Below are positions 24,450 through 36,030 of a stretch of 64,000 nt of DNA, one piece after another. The notes beneath the pieces were generated by a model. It ran no database searches and was not told the origin of the DNA. It saw nothing but the letters and a program-made list of their open reading frames with translations. Each line of letters starts with the position of its first letter. The stretch's first letter is position 1. The stretch covers positions 47,035 through 111,034 of the forward strand of contig NW_025892955.1 of NCBI RefSeq assembly GCF_002878395.1. The letters run 5' to 3'. The position numbers and the translations under genes are program-made. The stretch comes from Capsicum annuum (taxonomy: Eukaryota; Streptophyta; Magnoliopsida; Solanales; Solanaceae).

Positions 24450-25710
24450 AACACATACCTTAAGCATGATTTTTTGAAATGGGAAATAGCAATGAATACT
24501 TGGACTTCATGTCCTATTTGGCTTCCCATGTAGCTTCTTTCACTTTGTGGTTCCTCCATACCTTTACCAAAGCTACATCCTTGGTCCACAATCGATGAAC
24601 TTGCCAACCCAAAATCTCCATAGGGACATCTCCATAAGATAGGGAATCCGAAATACCAATATCCTTGATAGGCATAATCTGTGATGAATCTCCCACACAT
24701 GTCCTTAACATAGAAACATGGAACACCAGGTGATTGGATCTTAAACTAGAAGGCAACTCCAACTCATACGCAATATTGCCAACCTTTTTTAAGACTAAGT
24801 ATGAACCAATCTACCGAGGAGTAAACCTCCCCTTCTTCCTAAACTACATTACTCCCTTCATGAGACACCTTTAAGAATACCCTATATCCAACCTCAAACT
24901 CTAAATCACTATGTCTCATATCCACATAGAAATTTTGGTGACTTTAGGCATCTTAAAGCCTATCCTGAATTACCCTTACCTTTTTTATTACAAGGTTAAC
25001 TAAATCCGAATAAAATATTTTTGTCTCACCAACCTTGAACCACCCAATAGAAGAACTACACCTCCTACCATACAAGGCCTCAAACAAAGTTATCCCAATG
25101 CTATAGTGATAGCTTTTATTATATGTAAACTCTATAAGAGGCAAATTCTCAACCAAACTACCACCATAGTAAGTCAAGAAAGCTCTAAACATATCTTTCA
25201 ATGTCTAAATAGTCCTTTCTACTTTCCTATCTGACTGTGGGTGAAAAGCCATACTAAGACTCACCTTTCTCCCTAAACCTTTCTGAAATGACTACCAAAA
25301 TTAGGAAGAAAACTACATACCACGATCTAAGATGATAGATATAGGAACCCCATGCAACTTCACAATCTCATGGAGGTATAACCTCAAATAATTCTCTGCC
25401 GAAAAGTTTGTCCTCACTGATAAGAAATTAGGAGACTTCATTATCCTATCCATGATGACCCAAACCAAATTAAAGTGATTCGATACCGAGGAAGATTGGT
25501 AACAAAATCCATGTTGATCACTTCCCACTTTTATACATGCAACTTAATCTCTTAATACAATCTTCTAGACTCATGTACTCAAATTTCACTTATTGGCACA
25601 CTATGCACTTAGACATAAAACTAGCCACATCCCACTTCATATTATTCCACCAATATATCTCCTTTATGTCATGATACATTTTGTTGAACTAGGATGAATA
25701 AAATAGTATG
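24450..25710 (-). pseudogene. G2 integrase and chromodomain remnant
   Basis: Core motifs are visible: WVIMDRIMKS and an ILDRGM block (25528-25313); AFHPQSDRKVERTI followed by a stop that replaces a Gln codon (about 25255-25205); and YNKSYHYSIGITLFEALYGRRC (25201-24953). Here the catalytic Glu is kept, unlike in G1. The C-terminal segment (24762-24500) has SNHLVFHVSML, then a chromodomain-like run with PMEILGWQVHRL and WRNHKVKEATWEA. Stops separate these pieces, so no intact protein is possible. Confidence 0.8.
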
Positions 25711-25993
25711 ACTCATATACCTCAGCCAAGATCCTCTATCATAATCCATCTATGTTGGGAATACATAATTTTTTTAGTACCGCAAGGTATCATGCCTCTA
25801 ACCTTAGAAGCCATTATTTTTTGCCTACCTATATCACTGTTGATACTCATCAAGATAGGAATTAACACTTTCTTCTCATTTACCTCAGAACCAAGGATGA
25901 CTTCACCACCTTCTGAATGAACACACCACCATCCTCGGTGTCCAAAAGGCAAAATCCAAGATTAGACAAATAGTGAATGTCTTTCACCATCTC

Positions 25994-26350
25994 TCACTTC
26001 CCTTCATCCACATAAGCTAAAATTCCCATGGATAACCTGCTAAGAGAATTAACAACTAAATTAGCTTTACCTGGATGGTAGTGAAGGCTCATGTCATAAT
26101 CCTTGAGCATCTCAATCCATATTCTTAGCCTGAGGTTAAGCTTTTTCTGAGTAAACACATATTGCAGGCTATTATGATTTAAAAATATATCCAGATGCAC
26201 TCTATACAGATAGTAACACCAGATTTTAAATGCAAACACCAAAGCCAATAGCTCTAAGTCATGATTTGAATTATTTTTCTCATGCACCTTCAATTATCTA
26301 GAGCCATAAGCTTTCACCTTTCTATGTTGCATCAAGATGAAACCAAGTCC
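25994..26350 (-). pseudogene. G2 RNase H remnant
   Basis: A 99-codon open stretch (26293-25994) carries HDLELLALVFAFKIW, HNSLQYVFTQKKLNLR, YHPGKANLVV and SLSRLSMGILAYVDEGK, collinear with G1 RNase H. The sequence upstream (GLGFILMQHRK) is cut at 26353 by the start of the T LTR. Confidence 0.85.
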
Positions 26351-26353
26351 CAT

Positions 26354-27840
26354 TGATGAGTGGTAATCCTACCACTTATTCGCACATAATATTTGTATAC
26401 ATTACCTTATTTTGAATAAATAAATAAGACATAATTATGATTAAATACATTAAAATCTTCTTTTTACTAGCATAGAGTTAAGGGCATATAAAGATGTGGA
26501 TTGGAGCTTAAACTAATCAAGAAGGGATCAAGAAAGTATAGATGAAGACCTAAAGTAGAAGGGCCTCAGTTACCACAGTCGCAGTTTACTGACTACGATC
26601 ACGACAGTCAGGCAGAGTCAATCAACTATAGTCATATAAGCCAACTGCAGTCGCAGCTAAGCTGGTGTAATCGCATCTTAGTAGAATACAACAGCTTAAG
26701 GGTAAAGCTGGAAATGCTCATGGCTGATCCCAATTATGACAAAAAGACTCAAACCCAAGCATCATGTATCATAATTCCATCTTCCCCAATTTTTAGGTTT
26801 AGCTTTTGAGTTCATAGCCTCTATTTTTTTAGAAGAAAATATTGTATAATGCTTGGGTGAAGAATACATTGGAGACTTTCTAAGTGGAATATTAGATCAC
26901 ATCCATTGTTGATTTATGGGAGCAGCAAGTTAGAAGTAACATTCACTCAAGTTTTAATAAATCAGTTCAATGAAGATTATAGGTATATCTATGCTTATTT
27001 ATCTTATGAGTAGCTAGATCTCCCTCCTAGGGTTATGTGTAAATAGGGGTTAAAGTGTGTGTCGGTTGTTATTGATTATATTTTATTTAGTAGTTCATGT
27101 TTATGGGTTTTATTATTTCTATGCTAACTTGGCTGGGGTTTGATGGGTGAAAGCCACAAATTCCCATATGGGTATGATGAATGAAAGCTCCATGATCTAG
27201 AAAACCCAAAGCCATCTTCGAAAAAAGGGGTTTAGGTTAAGTTTAGAAATCTATATCATTCTTAAAAGAGAGATATGGAGACCAAAGAAATAATAGACAG
27301 TTGTATGTGTAGTTTACTAAATTTTTACTATTATAGACATAAGGGTGAAATAGGTATCGTCCGAGAAATTAGGATTCCTAGATTGAGGTTGTGGTTGTAA
27401 ATTGTTGAACATACCTATTAGGTATTTGAAAGAATCAATGGATAAAAGTTTGGTATTTTGTTGAAAGACTAGCATCAAAATCTATAACCAAACCTACCCA
27501 TATTTGGCATACTAAATTGATGTTGATTGATAACACCCACACACTACTTCCTTACTAATGAATAATCCTAAGATTCGTGCATAATTGTTAAGACTCTAAT
27601 TATTCGTAACCCCAAATTTATATTAGAAAAAACCAAAAAAAAAATTAGTGTAGATATCTATCTCCCCCACTTTTATATTCTTGCAACATTGGTTTGAATT
27701 TGAGTTGTATCTATTATTTTGAATTAACTTGATAGCCACTCACATTATTCCTCATGGATTTGGCCCCGACTCCAAAGTTGAGTAAATATATTGACGATTA
27801 CCACCTTGCACTTAATTGACGTGTAAGTTAAGCATTATCA
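26354..27840 (+). repeat. T LTR1 (5' LTR)
   Basis: It is 1,487 bp and collinear with 33428-34924, and on the opposite strand with both Tprime LTRs. A CG-rich motif cluster occupies 26580-26690. The last ~60 bp contain the conserved block CTCCAAAGTTG...TTGCACTTAATTGACGTG. Confidence 0.85.
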
Positions 27841-27845
27841 AAAAA

Positions 27846-27863
27846 TGGTATCGTTGTTGGGGA
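27846..27863 (+). other. PBS of T (Athila type, decayed)
   Basis: TGGTATCGTTGTTGGGGA, five bases after LTR1. Relative to the common Athila/Tat site TGGCGCCGTTGCCGGGGA it differs at five positions, all C-to-T or G-to-A. Confidence 0.75.
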
Positions 27864-27952
27864 ATAATTTGGCATTATCAATCTTGAATATATTTGTTTG
27901 TGAATTTTCTTCATAGGTGGATTTAATTTTATTTTTATTTTTATTTTTCTCC

Positions 27953-28970
27953 ATGCCATCTTTCGACAAGTACGATGTTGGTAGTTGGGATTCCTATCAT
28001 GACGACCTATGTCCAATTTATAAAGGACCACACTTTAGGAGAGACTCTAACTATGCTTCCCAGAGAGTGATGGACCCACCAACTCAATCCTATAGGGAGT
28101 ATAGGTGCTCGTTATGTAGTGGTCGAGATAGACACTAGGATGATTGTCCAAATACCCTCTCCCCCAGTTATACTAACTGAATTTCTATTTATTGTTATAA
28201 GATTGATAGTTATTATGATGAGAAGAAGAAGGAGCAACAGATCGAACCCATTATTCTTGGAGCAATACCTCAAACAATTTTGGATCGGGTAACTATAATC
28301 GTGGAGAATGTGCAAGACTTACATCAATCCGTTGGGGTGTTTGAAATTGAAAATGTCAAGGAAAAGGAATTGTGAAAGAACATAATTCTTACAAACCTCA
28401 CAACCTTTCCCATTTCCCAAGAGGAGGTTCATCAAGAAAAGAAACCAAGCTACAATGATGAGCTTGGTAGCAAAGACTCCTCGGTAAATTCCAAATAAAC
28501 TAAGTCATATGAGGAAGAAGAAGACATAATAAAATAAATGGTACTAGATTCAAAATATCAATGCAAACCTCTTATGATAACTCGACTTTATTTCGGGTTG
28601 AAAATACTTTGAAGCAGGAAATTTTGAAATTACAATTTGGACCTCATTCAACCCACTTTTCAATATTTTGCCTAGAGGATGTGATAAGAATTCATCAATC
28701 AAGACAACTAATGGACTGTAGGGAGAAGGAGTATGATTCCTGTATCTTAGAATTTGCAATTTTGAAGTAGCATATGAAACCCCATCCATCAATGGCTAAA
28801 AAACTCAACCCCCGACGTGAAACTAGTGGCCTATTGATGTTCTCACTTTTGCACAAGGAGCAAATTTGGAAGTTCAACATGAAGTTGGGTAAAAGGTTAA
28901 AGTCTTCAAAATGGTAAGATTGAAGTTTGCTCGTCAAGTCCTCACATCTTCCAAGTTTCATCTTGGGAGA
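27953..28970 (+). pseudogene. T ORF1: knuckle-first gag-like protein remnant
   Basis: ATG at 27953 begins MPSFDKYDVGSWDSYHDD. Within the first 65 residues lie two Cys/His clusters: CPIYKGPHFRRDS (a damaged CCHC knuckle) and CSLCSGRDRH followed by a stop and DDCPN (Cys-X2-Cys-X5-His). Further frames read AIPQTILDRVTII and an acidic, Ser/Glu-rich region. Knuckles normally sit at the C-terminus of gag; here nothing precedes them, so this looks like a truncated gag whose capsid part was lost. The second copy starts at 35072, and the Tprime copy starts at 56905 on the minus strand. The frame is broken at least three times. Confidence 0.65.
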
Positions 28971-28979
28971 TTTGAATTT

Positions 28980-30160
28980 TCTATCCCTCTACCGCTCATT
29001 GCATATTGAATGAAAGTTAGAATAAAGATACAAATTCTCTAAGTGGAAAAATAAAAATAAGTAATAGAGGTGTCTTGCTATGACATTAAACTAAGCGCTC
29101 GATGGGAGGCAACCCATCACGCCATGAAAAGTGGCACATATCCTTTAGATTTATGCATGTTAGAGTAGATTTCATTTTTTTTGTTTTTTTCCAAGCATAA
29201 TCCATGAAATGTGGTGCTAAGAGAAATTTTTATTGACTTTGAAAAATGAATGTGTGAAATTGGCATAGTGGAATGAATAAGAAGTGTAGGAAACCTGATT
29301 GTCTAGTGTCAGTTACTGTGACTGCGGTCCGTGCCACCACAATCGTGGAGGTCACATTTTTACGATCACGTAACAAGGACCGCAATCGTTGTGTACTCAA
29401 ATTAAAAAAACTATTCAAATGCCATTTTCCCATGCGCCTTATTTTTATATTTTCTCAAATTTTCTCTAAAATTTGTGGCTTTGCATTGCATATCAAAGTG
29501 TCATTTCATTATAATAGCATCATCTAACTTTTTAAGTTGCCTCAACTTCCTTGATTTTGACATGATTGCATTCTTAGAACTCGTAGTATAGAGAGTTGTC
29601 TGAAATAGTGCTTTCATCGTTAAATACATGCTTAGTAGTGATTATTATTGTGGTTATCTATTGTAGTTGGTGTACATGCTAATGCGGAAGTCTTGAGTAC
29701 CCAAACTTAATCTTTAAATGGTCGAAGTGATCGTGTACACCATGTGTTCGATTTAATGCCCCATAGAGTTTAATTTGAATTCTTTCAAAGTTTGGGGGCT
29801 ATAATCACAAGTTCTAGTCTTTTCTTCATTGTTTATATTGTTTTCATGCCTAGTTGAAACATAAGTGGGGTGAAAATTTTGCTTGGACTGAAGTGCAAAA
29901 ACTGGAATGTCCGGTCTCAGGTACTGCAATCGTGGTCCTGATGATTGCAATTGCGGCACCGCAGTTGCGGTCAACTCTCTGCAATCTCCATACCTGAGGG
30001 AAAATTTTGGCAAAAATAAAAAAACTTTTTGCACATCTATTTCTTCCGCAAAACCTTTTATATCACTGTCGCATGTATTTATTTATTTTATCTAGAATAT
30101 TTTTGATGTGACAGTACTAATGATGGCCTGAGTTGCATTATATATAGGATCTAAGACTCA
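28980..30160 (+). other. T spacer between ORF1 and ORF2
   Basis: Non-coding. It contains a short remnant of the Athila pol C-terminus (GACATTAAACTAAGCGCTCG then GGGAGGCAACCC, about 29081-29116) and two CG-rich motif clusters (about 29305-29390 and 29915-29985). The pol-end remnant also occurs in A1 (49680-49715, minus) and Tprime (about 55760-55795, minus), which shows that pol was deleted from this family rather than never present. Confidence 0.65.
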
Positions 30161-31420
30161 ATGATGGAAGGATTTGATAACACCAGATTCATGATCTCCG
30201 AATGTCAGAACCTCTATAATGCATACCTTTACAAGACTATGTTACTCCCTGAAAGAGGTATCATCTTAGACAAAGTAGAGGAAAAGTTCCCAAGATTTCA
30301 TGCTAGACTCACTCAGACTGGGTGGCTGTAATTTGCCCTGAACCCTGTGTTGTTAATGAGCAGTGAGTGCATGAATTCTATGCTAACTTAAGCATAGTTT
30401 CTTTCACAAACCCAGTGATGATGATTCAGGGAAAGCAAGTGAACTTTGGGACAAAGCGGATCAACAAGGTGTATGGACTCCCAAATCCTTACATGAAGCA
30501 GTTCCATGCAAAATCATGCAAGTCAGGGACCTATATGGAAATATTTTATGTCCTGGAAAAGAGGTTCCATGGACACCACCAAGAGAGACATTCTGATGAA
30601 TGACTTCATAGTTGAGGCCTGACGTTGGCTGAATATTATCTGTAGCCGAGTATCACCATGCACTCATATGCCTATTGTTATAGATTTGTGAGCTCGGATG
30701 GTAACTTTTTTTTTCTCTGGCATCGCTCTGAATGTGGGCGAGATTGTGCATTCAAAGTAGAGGTACTTTAAAACCCATAGAGGTACACATCTTCTCCTTC
30801 CTTCCCTTATCACAAAGCTATATAAAGGGCATAAGTAGAGGAGTATGCTATATATACATGGGTGCTCCCAGGACCCTACATTTTTTTACTCAAATTTAGA
30901 GGTGAGGGTGCCCCAGGAAAAAGAAAAAAGAGGAAGGTGGACTCCGACAAATTGACCTAAGAGGACACAGACTCTTATAGACCTTTATTAGTCAACCCCC
31001 TCAATGGCATATTAGGTCAGATGCGGATGGTTAGAGAACTACTTCCATACTACCTCAAGGATTAGGAGAGTCTTTATCTCTCACCACTCGTACGTCGCTT
31101 AGTCAGGCTATGATAAATATAGGAAGGAGAAAAAGAACCAATGGGGCACGGTTTCCCATTTAGAGAGAACTTATTCAGCCTTAGTTTCATCACCCAGGGA
31201 CTTTAGGGGTTCACATAAGAAAATGGTAAAGAGAAAGAAGAAGTGAGATAAATTCTTTAAGAAGTTGTAGAAGGGGGTGAAGGGCATCTTCAAGGTGCTC
31301 AAGCTCAACCATCAACTACCTTCACCTAGGATGGATAGTGAGGACTAGGCCTCTTTTGATTGGTCTATTAATAATGCTAAAGGTGATAGAGTAGAGTCAG
31401 CGGAAGAGGATAGCTTTTGA
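30161..31420 (+). pseudogene. T ORF2: plant-transposon-protein-like ORF remnant
   Basis: From ATG 30161 or 30164 the sequence reads ECQNLYNAYLYKTMLLPERG, ILDKVEEKFPRFHARL, then after a stop and frameshift FYANLSIVSFTNPVMMIQGK, VNFGTKRINKVYGLPNP. The order (RGI...L...F...W, REFYANL, GK.V.F....IN..YGLP) resembles the 'putative plant transposon protein' domain widespread in Solanaceae proteins of unknown function. A Lys-rich tail near 31210-31300 (KRKKK, FKKL, GVKGIFKVLK) is shared with Tprime. The frame closes at 31418-31420. The biochemical role is unknown. Its position, downstream of the former pol, is that of env-like ORFs in Athila. Confidence 0.65.
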
Positions 31421-33414
31421 TGCATATTTAGGAAGACCCTTTTACTCTTTCTTACTCTCACATGCAGTGAGGACACTGCATTCTTATAGTTAGGGGTACC
31501 CCTGGATGTTTATTGTCTTGGTGTTGTGCACTAGATATTTCTTTTGATGTTGTGTTGGGATGACATTTTGGATACTATTTTTATTTTGTTTTTGGGATAC
31601 TGCATTTTTTTGGGTACCCAGTTGGTGCCCACGTTTTATGGATTAGCATGTTTTTCTTCTAGTTTTAGGTTTTCTCGTTATGCTTTAGCTTTTATTTTGA
31701 TTTTGATGATGCAAGACAAGTTTTTCCCTATGATGGATTGAGTTATGACATTCTTAAGGGTAAAACATCGTGTTTTGGTTTTAAGATATAGGTGCAAGGG
31801 AATTTTGAGTACCCGTAGCATCAATGTCATGAATGAAAGGGAACTCTGAAAACCTATGGCATTGTAAATTATTAATTTTGGATCATGCTATAAACCATTG
31901 GCGAAGTCTGAATAGCTATATGGTTAGTTGCCCATTTTGACCCAAAATATAAGACTAAGGCTTTGGTTTTAGCCATAGTTTAGCAAATTGTGCAAGAGGC
32001 TAATGCAAAAGGAACAACCCCCTCTGTCCAACTTTTTTCAAAAAATCAAAGGCATGGATGTGAGCAATGTTGTAACAAAACTTTTTCTGTTTTTGTGGCT
32101 TCATAAATTTTGACTTCTGAATAGAATTAGATACTCTAATTTTGTCTCTCGCGGGAGGAACTTTTGAGCTCCCTTGGTGAATTTTGCATGCCATATGTGG
32201 TGAGATTTTGGTATTCATCTCTTTTACACTTGTGTTATTTAGAAATTGCCTCGTTAGTCTTTCAAGACTAATTTTGATTATATTTGGTTGAAGAAATTAT
32301 CTTAGGCCATCTTTGTGATTTTGGAATCCACTTTATCCTAAAAAGCCTACCCAAGCATGAATATAATCCCTAGTTACCCACTTTGACCTTTTGGACCTTT
32401 CTTTGGGAAACACATTACAAGCCGCGAATCATTCTTTTAATCCCTCTTTTGAACCATAGCCTCCTTGAACTTGAAAATACAACTTGAGGCTAAAAGCTTA
32501 TGTTGGGGGTAGTAAAGATTGAAAGAAATAAGTTTGGGTCCATGAAGTGCTATTAAAATGTCGAATGTTCCAAAGTGTTGAAAATAAAGGAATATAAGAA
32601 GAAAGGATCTAATAAAGAAAAGAATTGTATGTGAATTCCAAGAAAAAGAAATGAAATAAATGGGTTAAAAAAAGGAAGCAAAAAGTAAACATGATCAAAG
32701 AGAGAGAGAAAAAAAGAGTGGCCCATAGTCAAAAAAGAAGATTGAAAAGTATGGTGTAGACGTTCAAGGAAGAGTGTAGCCATGTTGCTCCCAAATGATA
32801 TCCTACCCTAATCTGAACCTACGTTACAAGCTTAGAAAGTCCTTTGAGATCTCCAACCATTTACTTTCTTTGTAGTGGTGATTAAAAATAGCAGCAAGCC
32901 TATGGTTTGACACTTGTTGCATAGAGATTTCTTTTGTGATAGAGAGACTTCTTGCACTTAGTAGCTTGGTGTGTAGAATTTTCTTTCTTGTGAGGATTGG
33001 CATGTGAAACAAGTTGGGGTAGGTGATTTTGTCACCTTCCGAATAATGAGGCAAATGGAGTATAACTAATTTGTGGTCAATAGGAAGCCACCTCTAGAGT
33101 ATTGGTTGTTGTTTCTTGGTTTCTCTTTTCTGAATAATGAGGCAAATGGAGTATAACTAAGTTGTGGTCAATAGGAAGCCACCTCTAGAGTATTGGTTGT
33201 TGTTTCTTAGTTTCTCTTTAAAGTCCTATGTATCAATCAATGGTTCTTCTTACGATGAGAGGTGTAGTGGAAATTACCTTAGCCAATGTGCAGTGAGCTA
33301 CTTGTGGTACCGACTAAAGTTGATTTATTGTGAGCTTTAAGGCAGAAAGTTTGGGTATAGATGATTGTTGTCTCATGGTAAGAGGTAGTTTGCTTGAGGA
33401 CAAGCAAATGTTTT
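31421..33414 (+). other. T 3' non-coding region
   Basis: There is no intact gene. It includes a T-rich, hydrophobic 65-codon frame (31544-31741) whose DNA is conserved in Tprime. It also includes a PPT-like GTTGGGGGTAGTAAAG at 32502-32517, a purine-rich stretch (about 32560-32760) and a tandem duplication (33041-33222). Confidence 0.6.
33041..33222 (+). repeat. 91-bp tandem duplication in T
   Basis: Two nearly identical copies, 33041-33131 and 33132-33222, both starting GAATAATGAGGCAAATGGAG. Only a few substitutions separate them, so the duplication is recent relative to the element's general decay. The same region in Tprime (around 52500-52560) has one copy. Confidence 0.9.
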
Positions 33415-33427
33415 AAGTTGGGGGTGT
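33415..33427 (+). other. polypurine tract of T
   Basis: AAGTTGGGGGTGT directly before LTR2. The identical 13 bases precede the Tprime 3' LTR (52279-52291, minus). Confidence 0.85.
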
Positions 33428-34924
33428 TGATATATGGTAATTATACCACTCATTCGCACTCAATCTTCGTGCACATTACCTTGTTTTGAATGAATAAATA
33501 AGACACAATTTTAATTTAACGCATTAACATCCACTCTTTGCATGAATAGAATTGAGGGGATAGAAAGATGTGGATTGAAGCTTAAAATGATCAAAAAGGG
33601 ACCAAAAAAGTGCAGCTGAAGACCTGGAGTAGAAGGGCCTCAGTTACTGCAGTCGTAGTCTGCTGGCCCAATTATGGCAGTCAAGCAGAGACAATCAACC
33701 GTGAGGCCGCGGTCACGGCCAAGATGATACGATCGCGGATTAGCGGAAGACAGTAGCCCCAGGGTAAAACTAGAAATGCATATGGATGATCCCAATTTTG
33801 CCAAAAAAAAAAAGTCAAACCCTAGTATCATGTATCATAATTCCATCTTCCCCAACTTTTATGTCTAGCTCTTGAGTTCATAGTCTCCATTTTTTAGAAG
33901 GAAAAATTGTATAATGTTTGGGTGAAGAATACATTGGAGATTTTCAAAGTGGAATATTAGCTCACATCCATTGTTGATTTGTTGGAGTGTCAAGTTTGAA
34001 TTAACATTCACTCAAGCTTCAATAGATCACTTCAATGGATATTATGGGTTTATATATGCTTATTTATCTTATGTGTAGCTAGATCTCCCTTTTGGGGTTT
34101 TGTGTGAACAGGGGTTAAAGTGTGTGTCGGTTTTTATTGATTGGATTCTATTTAGTAGTTCGTGTTTATAGGTTTTATCATTGCTATGCTAACTTGGTTA
34201 GGGTTTGATGGCTGAAAGCCCCAAATTTTGATATGGGTATGATGAGTGAAAGCTCCAAGCTATAGAAAACCCAAAGCCATCTTCGAAAGAAGGGTTTTGG
34301 GAGAAGTTTAGGAATTCATATCATCCTTAAAAGAGGGATGTGGAGACCAAAGCAATAATGACAATTGTGTGTATAGCTTGCTAAATTTTCACTATCTTAG
34401 ATATAAGGGTGAATGTGATGTTGACTATACCATGGGTATTATCCTAGAAATAGGGATGTCTAGATTGAGGTTGTGTTTACAAATTGTTGAACACACCTAT
34501 TAGGTATTCGAAAGAATCAATGGGTGAAAGTTTGGTGGTTTATTGAAAGACTAGCATCAAAATGTATAACCAAACCTATCCATATTTGGCTTACTAAATT
34601 GAAGTTGATTGATAACACCCACACATAACTTCCTTAGTAATGCATAATACCAAGATCTGTAAATAATTGTTAAAACTCTAATTATTCGTAACCCCGAATT
34701 TATACTAGAAAAATCCAAAATGAAACATTGGTAGTGATATCTATCTCCCCCACTTTTATATTCTTATAACATTGGTTTTAATTTAACTTGTATCTATCAT
34801 TTTGAATCAACTTTATTGCCTCTCACATTATTCCTTATGGATTTGATCCTGACTCCAAAGTTGGATAAATATATTAACGATGACCACTTTGCACTTAAAT
34901 TAATATGTAAGTTGAGTGTTATCA
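33428..34924 (+). repeat. T LTR2
   Basis: It is 1,497 bp and collinear with LTR1. It is preceded by a polypurine tract and followed by a PBS, so internal sequence adjoins both sides, as with the inner G1 LTR. The CG-rich cluster at 33645-33760 keeps more CpG than LTR1. Confidence 0.85.
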
Positions 34925-34929
34925 AAAAA

Positions 34930-34947
34930 TGGTGTCGTTGTCGGGGA
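34930..34947 (+). other. second PBS in T, after LTR2
   Basis: TGGTGTCGTTGTCGGGGA has three differences from the Athila site, all C-to-T. It is better preserved than the first PBS, consistent with the second unit being a distinct, younger or less methylated copy. Confidence 0.75.
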
Positions 34948-35071
34948 ACAATTTGGCGTTTTATGTTAGTTTAAAATTTTAGTTACTTTCTTGAATTCAA
35001 GCTTGAATATATTTGTTGGTGATTTTTCTTTGTAGGTAGATTTTATTTTATTTTTATTTTTATTTTTCTCT

Positions 35072-36030
35072 ATGGCATCTTTCGATAAGTATGATGTTGG
35101 TAGATGGGATTCCTATCATGATGACCCATGTCCAATTTATGAAGGACCACACTTCAAGAGAGATTGTAACTATGCTTCCCGGAGAGAGATGGACCCATGA
35201 TCTCTATCCCATGGGGAGTATAGGTGCTCGTTATGTAGTGGTTGATATAGACATTAGGATGATTGCCCAAATACCTTATCCCCCTATTATACTAACTGAA
35301 CTACTGGTTCTTCTTGTGAGATTGATAGGTATTATAATGAGAAGAAGGAGGAGCAACAAATTGGACCTGTTGGTCTTGGAGCAATACCTCAAACCATTTT
35401 GGATCGGGTAACTATAATCGGGGAAAATGTGCAAGACTTGCATAAATCCTACGGGTTGTTTGAAATTGAAAATGTCAAGGCCAAGGAATTGGGCAAGAAC
35501 ATAATTCTTGCAAACCTCACAACCTTGCCCATTACCCAAGGGGAGGATCATCAAGAAAAGAAACCAAGCTACGATAATGAGCTTAGTAGCAAAAACTTCT
35601 CGGTAACTTCCTAATCAACTGAGTAATATAAGGAAGAAGAAGCCATAATAAAATAAATGGTATTAGAGTCATAAGAGGAATCAATGCAAACCTCTTCTGA
35701 TGACTCTAGTTCATTTCGGGGTGAAAATGCTTCAGAGGAAGAAATTTCGAAATTATGGGTTGGACCACATTCAACCCACTTTTCAACATTTTGCCTCAAG
35801 GATATGATAATAATCCATCAAATAAAACAAATGATGGACTGTGAGGAGACAGAGTACAATTTATATATTTTAGAATTTGCAATTTCAAAGGAGCATATGG
35901 AATCTATCAATGGCCAAAGAACTCGATGCCCAACGTGAAACTAGTGTCTATTAATGTGCTCACTTTTACCCAAGGAGCAAATTCTGAAGTTCGACGTGAA
36001 GTTGGGTAAAAGGTTCAAGTCTTCAAAATG
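35072..36030 (+). pseudogene. T ORF1, second partial copy
   Basis: ATG at 35072 (MASFDKYDVGRWDSYHDD). CPIYEGPHFKRDC keeps a Cys at the last position and is followed by a second cluster CSLCSG. Stops interrupt it at several points. It is collinear with 27953-28900 and ends at about 36030, where G2 RT sequence resumes. The only support for a protein is the shared motif order. Confidence 0.65.

Larger units (their letters stand above)
26354..36030 (+). mobile_element. T: non-autonomous Athila-like element, plus strand, LTR-internal-LTR-partial internal
   Basis: LTR1 26354-27840, internal 27841-33427, LTR2 33428-34924, then a second PBS and a second ORF1 copy to about 36030. Both LTRs open TGATRWRTGG and close GYRTTATCA. 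The internal region holds ORF1 (zinc knuckles at its N-terminus) and ORF2 (plant-transposon-protein-like). No protease, RT, RNase H or integrase motif is visible in 5.6 kb, so mobilisation would need proteins from a relative. The five bases before LTR1 are CCCAT. The matching right end is lost together with about 680 bp of G2. Confidence 0.75.

Noticed and set aside
27601..27960. Possible splice acceptor or intron before T ORF1 (TTCTTCATAGGTGG)
   Set aside because: A short pyrimidine tract and AG are present, but no matching donor could be supported and the site may be chance.
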